Part shown: in pieces, positions 35,031 through 44,097 of the stretch
Numbering within the stretch: position 1 is the first letter of the stretch
How the letters are laid out: every line of letters starts with the position of its first letter
Source of the DNA: AP-15 sp963703745
Lineage (GTDB): Bacteria; Pseudomonadota; Alphaproteobacteria; ATCC43930; CGMCC-115725
DNA: 64,000 nt
Assembly: GCA_963703745.1 (NCBI GenBank)
Contig: CAVPFL010000007.1
Coordinates: 620,001 to 684,000, forward strand
Direction of reading: 5' to 3'
Notes under the pieces: model-generated
The model's input: only the letters and a program-made list of their open reading frames with translations
Database searches by the model: none
What the model was told of the DNA's origin: nothing
Program-made: the position numbers and the translations under genes

Positions 35031-35678
35031 ATGGCGATCAAACTTTATGGGTATTTCCGGTCCTCTGCCGCGTTCCGCGTCCGCATCGCTCTCAACCTCA
35101 AAAGGCTCGAATACGAAACCGCCCCGATCCATTTGCGGCGCAATGACCAGACCAGGTCCGATTATCTCGCCCTCAATCCTCAGGGACTGGTACCGACGTT
35201 GGTAGATGGCGACCGGACACTGATCCAGTCGCTGGCGATTATCGAGTATCTCGACGAGACTTATCCCGAGCCGCCCCTATTGGCTAAGAACCCGGCTGAC
35301 CGGGCTCGGATCCGCGGGCTCGCAGAGATTGTCGCCTGCGACATCCATCCGATCAATAATCTGCGGGTACTACGCTACCTTACCCACTCGCTCGGCCATG
35401 ACGAGGCCGCGATTGCGAGCTGGTACAACCACTGGATTGCAGCAGGTTTTCAGGCGCTCGAAAAGCTGCTGGCGGAGGACTCGCGGACTGGCGGTTTCTG
35501 CCACGGCGACACACCCAGTCTTGCCGACGTCACGCTCGTGCCCCAAATCGTCAATGCCGAGCGATACCGGCTCGATCTGACCCCCTACGCGACCATCACC
35601 CGCATTTTCCGGCGTTGTATGGAACTCGGGCCCTTTCTGGCCGCCCATCCGGACAATCAGCCCGATCGCGAGGCGTGA
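35031..35678 (+). CDS. maiA: maleylacetoacetate isomerase-like zeta GST
   Basis: This 215-residue zeta-class glutathione transferase has the N-terminal thioredoxin fold LYGYFRSSAAFRVRIALN, the cis-Pro loop in QGLVPTLVDGD, IQSLAIIEYLDETYPEPPL and a helical C-terminal domain with HGDTPSLADVTLVPQ. The family isomerises maleylacetoacetate to fumarylacetoacetate or acts on similar ring-cleavage products. The usual SSCS active-site motif is SSAA here: the Ser pair is retained but the Cys is Ala. The ATG at 35031 gives the family start. Confidence 0.85.
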   Translation: MAIKLYGYFRSSAAFRVRIALNLKRLEYETAPIHLRRNDQTRSDYLALNPQGLVPTLVDGDRTLIQSLAIIEYLDETYPEPPLLAKNPADRARIRGLAEIVACDIHPINNLRVLRYLTHSLGHDEAAIASWYNHWIAAGFQALEKLLAEDSRTGGFCHGDTPSLADVTLVPQIVNAERYRLDLTPYATITRIFRRCMELGPFLAAHPDNQPDREA

Positions 35679-35702
35679 AGAGCGCCTGGCCGTTAACCGC
35701 CG

Positions 35703-36452
35703 CTATCCCTTTCGGGCGTCGGCGACCAGGTTCTTCAAAGCATCGAGGTCGATCGCGCCCGGAACGATGTGTTCGCCAATGATGAAACCCGGCGTGCCAC
35801 GGATATCGAGCGCGTTGGCGAGAGCCAGATTGGCTTTCAGCGCTTGGTCGATCTCCGGCGAGGCCATATCGCGCTTCAGCCGGTCGATGTCGAGTCCGAC
35901 CGAACCGGCGACTTGATAAACCACCTCGTCGGTGATCTGACCCTTTGTCCCCATCATGGGGGCATGAAAGGACTCGTATTTGCCCTGTAATCGCGCGGCA
36001 AGGGCGGCACGGGCGGCGGTGACGGACGGGGCCCCGAGAACGGGCATTTCCTTGTAGACAAAGCGCAGCTCGTGATCCTGATCGAGTAATGCCTGCAGTG
36101 CCGGTTGCGCTTGCTTGCAATAAGGACAACGGTAATCGAAGAACTCGACAATTGTAACGTCGCCCTGCGGATTGCCCCCCACCGGGGTCGCCGGATCATC
36201 GAATACCTCGTGTCGGCGATCCTTCAGCACCTGCACGGCCTTGGCGTCGGCGTCACTGTTTGCCTTGTCCTCGGCCGCCCGCAGCGCCTCGATCAGGACG
36301 TCGGGATTTTGCATCAAGTAGTCATGGATGATCGCCTCGATCGCTTTGCGCTGTTCGGATGTGATCTCCTCGGCTGCGATCGAGCGAGGCGACGCGCCAG
36401 CGAGATATGCGCAAGCCAGGACCAGTCCAACAAGCGGCGCACGGAGCAGCAT
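35703..36452 (-). CDS. periplasmic DsbA-family thioredoxin-fold protein
   Basis: This 249-residue exported protein has a signal peptide (MLLRAPLVGLVLACAYLAGA), an N-terminal helical dimer-type extension (AIEAIIHDYLMQNPDVLIEA) and a thioredoxin fold with CPYC in FFDYRCPYCKQAQ. The cis-Pro is in IRGTPGFIIGEH. It probably makes or repairs disulfides in envelope proteins, like the DsbA/Com1/ScsC group. It lies 48 bp downstream of the M48 protease on the same strand, so the two form an envelope quality-control operon. Confidence 0.87.
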   Translation of the reverse strand: MLLRAPLVGLVLACAYLAGASPRSIAAEEITSEQRKAIEAIIHDYLMQNPDVLIEALRAAEDKANSDADAKAVQVLKDRRHEVFDDPATPVGGNPQGDVTIVEFFDYRCPYCKQAQPALQALLDQDHELRFVYKEMPVLGAPSVTAARAALAARLQGKYESFHAPMMGTKGQITDEVVYQVAGSVGLDIDRLKRDMASPEIDQALKANLALANALDIRGTPGFIIGEHIVPGAIDLDALKNLVADARKG

Positions 36453-36500
36453 GGCGACGGATACTCCCACACGGAAAGAATTAAAACGAGACCGTCGCGA

Positions 36501-37928
36501 TCAATGGATGTTCACGAGGCCGCCCCCCGAATCATCCATATGCTCGGCCTCGAGGTGAATATTCTCGGCACGGTTGTAGGGGGCGGAGTTCTTCGGCAAT
36601 AGCCCCTTAGCCCGCAGCGCCTGCTGCTGGGCATCCTTCTTCTTTCCTGCGGCGAGCCCTTCCTCAGCCAGCGCCAACGCAGCCATGCCGATCTGATTGT
36701 CGCGCCCATAGGCGGTCGCCAGGAGGTGCCAGCCCATCGTTTCCTTGTCTTCGGTGCGCATGGCATCGTTCAGAAAGGCAATCGCGCGCCTGTTCATCTT
36801 CGGATCATTCGATTCGATGTAAGTTTGCGCGAGCGAAATGCGCAATAAGGGCGCGGCTGGGGCGAGCCGAACCGCCTCCTCGTAAGGCTGGACGGCGTCT
36901 GCGATACGTCCATTCTCAAACAGCATCTGCCCCTTGAGCTCACGAAAATAGGGATCTTGCGGAAAATCCCGTATCAATCCGTCGATGGTTGGGAGCGCCT
37001 TATCCAGCTGCGGGACTCGGTAATAGGCAATCGCTCGTGCATAGCGGGCGAGTAAGGATTGATCCTTCTCGGGATAAGCCGCAAGCGTCGATGAGGGCGG
37101 CGAGGTGAAGGCATCGAGCTTGACCTTCAAGCGCTTCAACGAGTTGATATTGGTCTGAGTATCCGGAGCGTTAGAGAAGCGCGAATGCTCTACATGGTTG
37201 CGGACGTAGTCGATGCGCTCAGCGGTCAATGGATGCGTACGCAAATACGGATCTTCGCGTATGCCGGAGAGCAGTTCCTCCCCTTGTAGGATTTGGAAGA
37301 ATTCAAGGAGACCCCGTGCAGATTGCCCGCTGGCGTCGAGAAAGGTCATCGCCGCGTGATCGGCAGAGGCTTCCTGCGTGATCGAATATTGCATGAAGGC
37401 GCGTTCTGCCACCCCTTCCGCGGGCAGCATGGCCGCGGCGCCCCCGCTGCCCCTCCCGGCCACCATCGCGGCGGCGCCGGCCACCATCGCGATGATTCCT
37501 TCGATGCTGGCGTTGCGCGCCGCCTCCTGAAAACGCGTCAGATGACCGCCGGCGATATGCCCCGTCTCGTGCGCGAGCACGCCGATCAGCTGGTTGGGTG
37601 CTTTGGCCCGCATGATCAAGCCGGTGTTGATGAATTCGTTTTGCCCACCGGCGACGAAGGCATTGATCTGCTTGTCCTCGACGAGGTAGACGTGCAGCGC
37701 GTTCGGATCGAGCCCCGCCACCTTCCAAATCGGGGTCATCATCGTCCGAATGTCGGCCTCGATCTCGGTATCGCGGATAAAATTCTCGGCGGCGGCAGTC
37801 TGGCTCAATACCAAACACGAAGCGAGAAACGCTGCTGTCAGACTGGGGGATCGAGCGACCACGGACGGTGCTTTCAACAACAACCGGTATCGGCAGCCAT
37901 GCCTTGCGGCAGCTGCGAACACGGACAA
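36501..37928 (-). CDS. BepA-like M48 metalloprotease with TPRs
   Basis: This 475-residue exported protease has a signal peptide (ending SQTAAAEN). The zinc site HETGHIAGGH and the third ligand in EASADHAAM are followed by a C-terminal TPR region (PYFRELKGQMLFENGRIADA, LRISLAQTYIESNDP). It matches BepA/YfgC, which degrades or assists misassembled outer-membrane proteins. A Gly/Ala-rich hydrophobic loop (IIAMVAGAAAMVAGRG) lies after the active site. A DsbA-like gene follows. Confidence 0.88.
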   Translation of the reverse strand: MSVFAAAARHGCRYRLLLKAPSVVARSPSLTAAFLASCLVLSQTAAAENFIRDTEIEADIRTMMTPIWKVAGLDPNALHVYLVEDKQINAFVAGGQNEFINTGLIMRAKAPNQLIGVLAHETGHIAGGHLTRFQEAARNASIEGIIAMVAGAAAMVAGRGSGGAAAMLPAEGVAERAFMQYSITQEASADHAAMTFLDASGQSARGLLEFFQILQGEELLSGIREDPYLRTHPLTAERIDYVRNHVEHSRFSNAPDTQTNINSLKRLKVKLDAFTSPPSSTLAAYPEKDQSLLARYARAIAYYRVPQLDKALPTIDGLIRDFPQDPYFRELKGQMLFENGRIADAVQPYEEAVRLAPAAPLLRISLAQTYIESNDPKMNRRAIAFLNDAMRTEDKETMGWHLLATAYGRDNQIGMAALALAEEGLAAGKKKDAQQQALRAKGLLPKNSAPYNRAENIHLEAEHMDDSGGGLVNIH

Positions 37929-38012
37929 TCGAGCCGCGTCACTCAGAGAATAGAAATGCGGCGAAGGCGGGGCAAGCCATTCGGGGGCACCCCGCCGTCT
38001 CGCCGATTTCCG

Positions 38013-40937
38013 CTAAGGCTGGATCAGTCGCTGCCACCACCCTCGGCGCGGGGTCGACGGTTTCTCGGTCTCCGACTCGACCGGGTCCTCGGGTTCCGCC
38101 GGCAAAGGGCCACCGGAAAGATCTGCTTCCGACGTTCTCTCTGATTGGCCGGTCGAGGTTAGCTCCTGCTCAGTTGACGCCGCCTCTGCCGCTGGCCTTG
38201 CTTCGACCGACCTCGCTGCGATCGCATGATCACTCGGCGCCGCCAAATCGGCGATCTCCCTAGGTACCTCCCCAGCCATCTCCTCTGGCGCTGTGACGGG
38301 CTCGGACGTCGATGGTCCGTTCGCGCGCGCTAACTCGATTTCTACTCTGCTGATCTCCTGGCCTGTGCTCGCATGGCCGGCCATCGGTGCCGGCCCGAGT
38401 TTCTCCACATCGAAGCCCGGCACATCGAAGCCCGACACATCGGAGCCCGGCAAAATCTGGATTATGTCGGAGGGCGGGCGTGGCTCCGCGAAGATGGGTT
38501 CCAAATCGCTCTCGCGTCGCCCGCGGCGCCTTCCACCGCGACGGCCGCGACGGCGCCGGAGCCCCTCCGCCGCATTCTCTTCCTCCCCGTTACCGCCTTC
38601 GCCTCCCGCTCGAGCATTTACCGCGGTGAGTTCGCCCGTCGACTCTGCAACATCCCCGTCCGCCTCCGATCGCTCAGCGGAGGCGGAAACGGGCTCCTCC
38701 TCGCGGCGTCGCCGCCGTCGGCGCCGACGGCGGCTGCGCCCGCGCTCCTCTTCGCCCTGCTGCTCCGGCAGGTCGGATTCTGCGGTCTCCGCTGCCTGCT
38801 CGATCTCGTCCTCTGCCTCTTCCTCATCGATATGGGGCGCCTGGGTCAGCGGGGGGGTCGGCGACACCGCTGCATCGGCCGGACCATAAGCACGCAGTCG
38901 TTCGAGCCGGAAGGCTGGCGGGATCAGCGCGTCGTCACGCGCCACCAGCACTCGCAGGCTGTAGCGCGTCTCGAGCTGCATCAGCGAATCACGCTTCTGG
39001 TTGAGGATATAGAGCGCCACGGTGGTCGGCACGTAGACGCAAATCTCTGCCGAGCGCCGGCGCATGCCCTCCTCCTCGATCGAGCGCAGCACGTAGAGCG
39101 CCGTCGATTCGGTCGATCGAATGAAGCCGGTGCCGCCGCAATGCGGACAAGGCTGCGTTGAGGTCTCGACCAACGATGGACGCATTCGCTGACGCGACAT
39201 TTCGAGGAGGCCGAAAGGGCTGATTCGACCAACTTGAATGCGGGCTCGATCGTTCTTCAGTGCCTCCTTCAGCCGTCGCTCGACCGCTGCCTGATTGCGA
39301 TTCTCCTCCATGTCGATGAAGTCGATCACGATCAGCCCCGCGAGATCGCGCAAGCGCAGCTGCCGAGCAATTTCTTCCGCCGCTTCGAGATTGGTGCGAA
39401 CCGCCGTTTCTTCGATGTTGCGGTCGCGCGTCGAGCGGCCCGAGTTGACGTCGATCGCGACCAGTGCCTCGGTCTGATTGATCACGACATAGCCGCCCGA
39501 GCGAAGCTGAACGATCGGCGAATGGATTGCGTCGATCTGGCTTTCGACTTGGAAGCGGTGTAGCAGCCCGATCTCGGTATCGCGGTAGGGCTGGACCCGC
39601 CGCGCATGACTCGGCATCAGCATCTTCATGAACGCTTTCGCCGTGCGGTAGCCTTCATCGCCCTCGACCAAGACTTCGTCGATGTCGCGTGTATAGAGAT
39701 CCCGAATAGACCGTTTAATCAGGTTGCCCTCTTCATAGATCAGGGCGGGCGCAGTAGACCGCAGCGTTAAATCGCGGATTTCGTTCCATAGACGCAGCAA
39801 GTATTCATAGTCGCGCTTGATCTCGGCCTTCGAGCGCTCGGCACCGGCCGTGCGTACGATTACCCCCATCCCCTCGGGAATATCCAGCTCCTCAAGGACA
39901 TCCTTCAACCGGCGGCGGTCGGTGACGCTGGTGATCTTGCGCGATACCCCACCGCCTCGGGCCGTATTCGGCATCAGCACGCAATATCGCCCAGCGAGCG
40001 ACAAGTAGGTGGTCAGCGCCGCACCCTTGGTACCACGTTCCTCCTTTGAAACCTGGACGAGCATAATCTGCCGGCGTTTGACCACCTCTTGGATCTTGTA
40101 GTGCCGGATCGTGCGCGAGCGCTGGCGTTCGTCCTCTTCGAGCTCGTCGCCGTCGATCGTCTCGATAGTCTCGCTTTCTCCGCCTCCACGGTCGTTGTCC
40201 GCGCGCAGGTCGACCGTTCCAGAAATCTCAGCGCCGGTCTCCGCTGTGATTTCGCTGGGGGGCTCGTACGCGACAGCGGCGTGATCCCAGGAGCCGTTCG
40301 CCGCAGCCGGCTCCTCAAGGCCGACTAGACCGCTCTCGACCGCCACGACGCTGTCCGCGTCAGGTCCAGACATCCTGGCGGCTAGCTCCACTGCCGCCGT
40401 ATCCGGGCGCGGCGCGAGATCGTCCCAGGGCAGCCCGGTCAGGATCGGTACATGCACCTGTTCCCTAATCTCGGATGAAGAGCTGGGGGCCACCGGATCG
40501 AACCCCAGCCCGAGTTGCTCGGAAGCTGCGACCTCGCCCGCCTCGTCTTCGCTGCTTTCCGTCGGCGCGTCGACCGTCACGGGTTCCGGCAAGGCTGCCG
40601 CCAGCGACGCTCCAGCTTCCTCCGGTACGGCTTCCCGCGTTTCGGCCTCATCGCCGACCAACTCGTCGTCGATCGCCCCGCGATCGCCTACCGGGATGCG
40701 GTAATAGTCGGGGTGGATCTCGCTAAAGGCGAGGAAGCCGTGGCGGTTGCCGCCGTAATCGACGAAGGCGGCCTGCAGCGACGGCTCGACGCGGGTGACC
40801 TTTGCGAGATAGATATTGCCTTTTACCTGCTGCTTGGTTGAGGTCTCGAAATCGAATTCTTCGAGACGGTTGCCGCTGAGCACCACCACCCGCGTCTCTT
40901 CCGGGTGAGTGGCATCGATGAGCATGCGCTTGGCCAT
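38013..40937 (-). CDS. rne: ribonuclease E/G
   Basis: This 974-residue endoribonuclease is the core of RNA degradation. Its S1 domain (GNIYLAKVTRVEPSLQAAFV, YGGNRHGFLA) is interrupted by an acidic insertion of roughly 200 residues before KIQEVVKRRQIMLVQVSKEE. The catalytic DNase I-like Asp residues lie in VAIDVNSGRST and LIVIDFIDMEENR, and the Zn-link in CPHCGGTG. The C-terminus is disordered, with Arg-rich RNA-binding blocks (RSRRRRRRRRRR, RRRRGRRGGRRRGRR) and acidic tracts that scaffold a degradosome. The start at MAKRMLIDAT is family-standard; the longer reading is rejected. Confidence 0.94.
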   Translation of the reverse strand: MAKRMLIDATHPEETRVVVLSGNRLEEFDFETSTKQQVKGNIYLAKVTRVEPSLQAAFVDYGGNRHGFLAFSEIHPDYYRIPVGDRGAIDDELVGDEAETREAVPEEAGASLAAALPEPVTVDAPTESSEDEAGEVAASEQLGLGFDPVAPSSSSEIREQVHVPILTGLPWDDLAPRPDTAAVELAARMSGPDADSVVAVESGLVGLEEPAAANGSWDHAAVAYEPPSEITAETGAEISGTVDLRADNDRGGGESETIETIDGDELEEDERQRSRTIRHYKIQEVVKRRQIMLVQVSKEERGTKGAALTTYLSLAGRYCVLMPNTARGGGVSRKITSVTDRRRLKDVLEELDIPEGMGVIVRTAGAERSKAEIKRDYEYLLRLWNEIRDLTLRSTAPALIYEEGNLIKRSIRDLYTRDIDEVLVEGDEGYRTAKAFMKMLMPSHARRVQPYRDTEIGLLHRFQVESQIDAIHSPIVQLRSGGYVVINQTEALVAIDVNSGRSTRDRNIEETAVRTNLEAAEEIARQLRLRDLAGLIVIDFIDMEENRNQAAVERRLKEALKNDRARIQVGRISPFGLLEMSRQRMRPSLVETSTQPCPHCGGTGFIRSTESTALYVLRSIEEEGMRRRSAEICVYVPTTVALYILNQKRDSLMQLETRYSLRVLVARDDALIPPAFRLERLRAYGPADAAVSPTPPLTQAPHIDEEEAEDEIEQAAETAESDLPEQQGEEERGRSRRRRRRRRRREEEPVSASAERSEADGDVAESTGELTAVNARAGGEGGNGEEENAAEGLRRRRGRRGGRRRGRRESDLEPIFAEPRPPSDIIQILPGSDVSGFDVPGFDVEKLGPAPMAGHASTGQEISRVEIELARANGPSTSEPVTAPEEMAGEVPREIADLAAPSDHAIAARSVEARPAAEAASTEQELTSTGQSERTSEADLSGGPLPAEPEDPVESETEKPSTPRRGWWQRLIQP

Positions 40938-41489
40938 TCGGGCAAAACTCCGGAGCGCGTAACTGCGACCGAGCGAAAATCGGCCGGCGGCGCGCTCCCG
41001 TGTGCGGGGAAGCCGGCGGCGCTGGCAATAATCCCATCGAGCAACGAATGGACATCGGCCATGGCGGATCTCGTCTGGGGGCCACGATCGGCTTCGGGTT
41101 CCTACAATCCGCGTCGCCTGGCGCTGCAACCCCGCGCGGCGGCAGACATGCTGCCGATCATTCGCGCTTGCGTCACAATGCCCTACTGGGCGCGACGCCC
41201 AGTCGACGGGCGGCTTTTTCGCATCTCATTATTTACAGAGGAAGGCGGCCTGCGACAATGGCTTATTCCCGCGCGGCGACCGCAGGGCCCGAAGCCACGG
41301 GTCGAGCGAGCGTCGCCGTCCTGTTGCTAGCTTTGCGTGTATTACGCAAAAGGCTCGACGACGCCACCTACTTGGAAAGCTTGGAATGGCCCCAGCGTTG
41401 GCGCATAAGGATACCCCCCTACGCGAAGCTGAACCGAGATGGTCGGTCTGGCGTTCGGAACAATCGAGGGCGGCGGCGCAACATCGAGC
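40938..41489. other. rne/mrcA divergent intergenic region
   Basis: This 552-base region between the rne and mrcA starts holds no gene I can support. It presumably contains the long rne leader (RNase E commonly autoregulates through its 5' UTR) and the mrcA promoter. It includes the hairpin at 41185-41203. An N-acetylmuramoyl-L-alanine amidase gene is often found here in alphaproteobacteria and is absent. Confidence 0.6.
41185..41203 (+). terminator. hairpin, possible terminator or rne-leader structure
   Basis: ACTGGGCG-CGA-CGCCCAGT is a perfect 8-bp stem with a 3-base loop. On the plus strand a T5 run follows 14 bases later (after an alternative GCCC/GGGC stem), so it could be a plus-strand terminator. 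On the minus strand it falls in the rne leader. Confidence 0.35.
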
Positions 41490-44069
41490 ATGGTCAAGCT
41501 AATCAGATTTCTATTCGTCTGCGCGGTCGTCTTGGCGATTGCCGGTTGCGGCTTTGTCGGCGTCACGATCTGGTATTTCGGCCGCGACCTGCCGGACTAT
41601 CAGCAGCTCGCGCATTACCAGCCGCCGATTACGACCCGGGTACATGCCGGAGACGGCCGCCTGCTGGCCGAGTACGCGACTGAGCGGCGCGTTTTCGTGC
41701 CGATCCAGGCCATCCCGAAGCGGGTAATCGGCGCCTTTCTTTCCGCGGAGGATAAGAACTTCTACAGCCATCACGGAATCGATCCGCTCTCGATGGTACG
41801 CGCTGCGATCACCGATGTCGGCAGGCTGCGGGCGAACCGGCGCCCAGTCGGCGCCTCGACGATCACCCAGCAGGTCGCCAAGAACATGCTGCTGACCAAC
41901 GAGGTTTCGGTCGAACGAAAGATAAAAGAAGCCCTGCTCGCAACCCGCATCGAAGCCGCACTACCGAAGGACCGGATTCTCGAGCTCTACCTCAACGAGA
42001 TCTATCTCGGCGACGGCGCCTACGGCGTGGCGGCCGCGGCACTCGCCTATTTCGACAAGTCGCTCGACGAGCTAAGCCTCGGCGAGGCTGCCTTTCTCGC
42101 CGGCTTACCGAAGGCGCCCAACCGCTACAACCCAAAACGCGTCCCCCAAGCAGCTCAAGCCCGCCGGGATTGGGTCATCGACCGCATGGTCGAGGACGGC
42201 GTCGTTACCCAAGCGAACGCGACCCAGGCCGAAGGGGAACCTCTTGAACTGCACGCTCGACAGCAAGCCGGGCAGGCCGTCGCGCCCTATTTTGCCGAAG
42301 AAGTGAGACGCGAGCTTCTCGCCCGCTACGGCGACAAGGTAGTGTATGGGGCTGGGCTATCGGTGCGCACCAGCCTCGACGAGCGATTGCAGGCGGCTTC
42401 GGACAAAGCCTTGCGCGACGGGCTGATCGCCTATGATCGCAGCCACGGCGGGTGGCGTGGAGCGATTGCCCGAATCGACCCGAAGGGCGATTGGCCGGCG
42501 CAACTCGCCAAAGTGCAGACGCCCGGGGTCGCCCGGGATGTCGGTTGGCACCTGGCTCTAGTGACACGCACCGACGCCGACGGTGCCGCAATTGGCTTTA
42601 CCAGTGGTGTGACCGGCCGTATCCCGTTTTCCGAGATGCGGTGGGCACGGCTGTGGCGCGGTGCCGATCATTTCGGGCCTTATCCGCGGAGCGCTGCCGA
42701 TGTCGTCAAGCCCGGCGACGTGGTGATGGTCGAGCCGATTCAAGCGTCTGCATCAAAGGGCGAGGGAGCGGGCGGCAAACTCCAAGGTATCTTTACTCTT
42801 TGCCAAGTCCCGGAGGTCTCGGGCGCTCTAGTGGTCATGGATCCGCATACTGGGCGTGTGCTCGCGATCAGTGGCGGCTTCAGTTTCGAGATCAGCCAGT
42901 TCGACCGCGCGACCCAGGCGAAGCGGCAGCCCGGGTCGTCGATCAAGCCGTTCGTCTACCTGACCGCGCTCGATAAGGGCTTTACTCCGTCGACCTTGGT
43001 TGTCGATGGCCCGATATCACTGCCGCAAGGGCCCGGACTGCCGATGTGGTCACCGACCAATTACGCTAGGCTCAACCACGAAGCGAGATTCCGCGGGCCC
43101 ACGCCGCTGCGTGTCGCGCTCGAGCAATCGCTCAACGCGGTCACGGCGCGGGTCGCTTCGATTATCGGGATGGAGGCGATCGCCGAAACCGTCGAACGCT
43201 TCGGCATCATGGATCACATGCCGCGCGAGTACTCAATGGCACTGGGCGCCGGCGAGACAACCTTGCTGCGGCACACCGCCGCCTATGCGATGCTGGACAA
43301 CGGCGGCAAGCGCATCACCCCGACTTTCATCGACCGCGTCCAGGACCGTAACGGGGCGACAATCTTCCGCGCCGACAATCGCCGGTGCGACGACTGCAGA
43401 GACATCGAGTGGCAGAAACAGCCGATGCCGGTCATCCCCGACACGCGCGAACAGGTGGCCGATCCCGGTTCGGCCTTTCAGATCGTGACGATGCTGCAGG
43501 GTGTGGTAGAGCGTGGCACTGGAACGGCGGTGAAGGCCGTCGGCAAACCGATCGCCGGCAAGACCGGGACCACCAACGATTGGCGGGATGCCTGGTTTGT
43601 CGGGTTCACTCCGGACCTCGCCGCCGGGGTCTATATCGGATATGACGATCCCGACAGCCTCGGCGACGACGAGACCGGCGGGCACATCGCGGCACCGGTT
43701 TTTCGCGACTTCATGATCGCAGCGTTGAAGGATGCGCCGGCAACGGCCTTCCGCACCCCGCCCGGGATGCGGCTCTATCGCGTCAGCGCAGCCACCGGCC
43801 TTCCGGTTAGTGGCAAAGAACCGGCCATCTACGAGGCCTACAAACCCGGCACCGAGCCCGGCCAGAACCGCAGTCTCGGTTTGCGGGACGAACCGCGCGA
43901 GGAACCAGGCGAGGACCAGGAGATGCCGGTCGCGTCGACCGGCGAAGGCGAGGGCACGACGCCACTAGCGCAGGTGCCGTCGCCGACGCTTGTCCCGTTA
44001 CCGCCGTTACGGCCATTACCGCCGTTGCCGCGCGGGGCTCCGGCAAGCGGCACAGGCGGCCTATATTAG
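41490..44069 (+). CDS. mrcA: penicillin-binding protein 1A
   Basis: This 859-residue bifunctional peptidoglycan synthase has one N-terminal membrane helix (FLFVCAVVLAIAGCGFVGVT). The glycosyltransferase has the catalytic Glu in SAEDKNFYSHHGID and the GASTITQQVAKN motif. An OB-like insert and a transpeptidase follow, with the nucleophile Ser in GSSIKPFVYL, SLN in LEQSLNAVT and KTGT in AGKTGTTNDW. It builds and crosslinks the cell wall. The C-terminal tail is Pro/Arg-rich and disordered. ATG 41490 gives the family N-terminus. prfB follows by 28 bp. Confidence 0.94.
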   Translation: MVKLIRFLFVCAVVLAIAGCGFVGVTIWYFGRDLPDYQQLAHYQPPITTRVHAGDGRLLAEYATERRVFVPIQAIPKRVIGAFLSAEDKNFYSHHGIDPLSMVRAAITDVGRLRANRRPVGASTITQQVAKNMLLTNEVSVERKIKEALLATRIEAALPKDRILELYLNEIYLGDGAYGVAAAALAYFDKSLDELSLGEAAFLAGLPKAPNRYNPKRVPQAAQARRDWVIDRMVEDGVVTQANATQAEGEPLELHARQQAGQAVAPYFAEEVRRELLARYGDKVVYGAGLSVRTSLDERLQAASDKALRDGLIAYDRSHGGWRGAIARIDPKGDWPAQLAKVQTPGVARDVGWHLALVTRTDADGAAIGFTSGVTGRIPFSEMRWARLWRGADHFGPYPRSAADVVKPGDVVMVEPIQASASKGEGAGGKLQGIFTLCQVPEVSGALVVMDPHTGRVLAISGGFSFEISQFDRATQAKRQPGSSIKPFVYLTALDKGFTPSTLVVDGPISLPQGPGLPMWSPTNYARLNHEARFRGPTPLRVALEQSLNAVTARVASIIGMEAIAETVERFGIMDHMPREYSMALGAGETTLLRHTAAYAMLDNGGKRITPTFIDRVQDRNGATIFRADNRRCDDCRDIEWQKQPMPVIPDTREQVADPGSAFQIVTMLQGVVERGTGTAVKAVGKPIAGKTGTTNDWRDAWFVGFTPDLAAGVYIGYDDPDSLGDDETGGHIAAPVFRDFMIAALKDAPATAFRTPPGMRLYRVSAATGLPVSGKEPAIYEAYKPGTEPGQNRSLGLRDEPREEPGEDQEMPVASTGEGEGTTPLAQVPSPTLVPLPPLRPLPPLPRGAPASGTGGLY

Positions 44070-44097
44070 GAATCGAGACGGATCGACGGAGTAGGGC

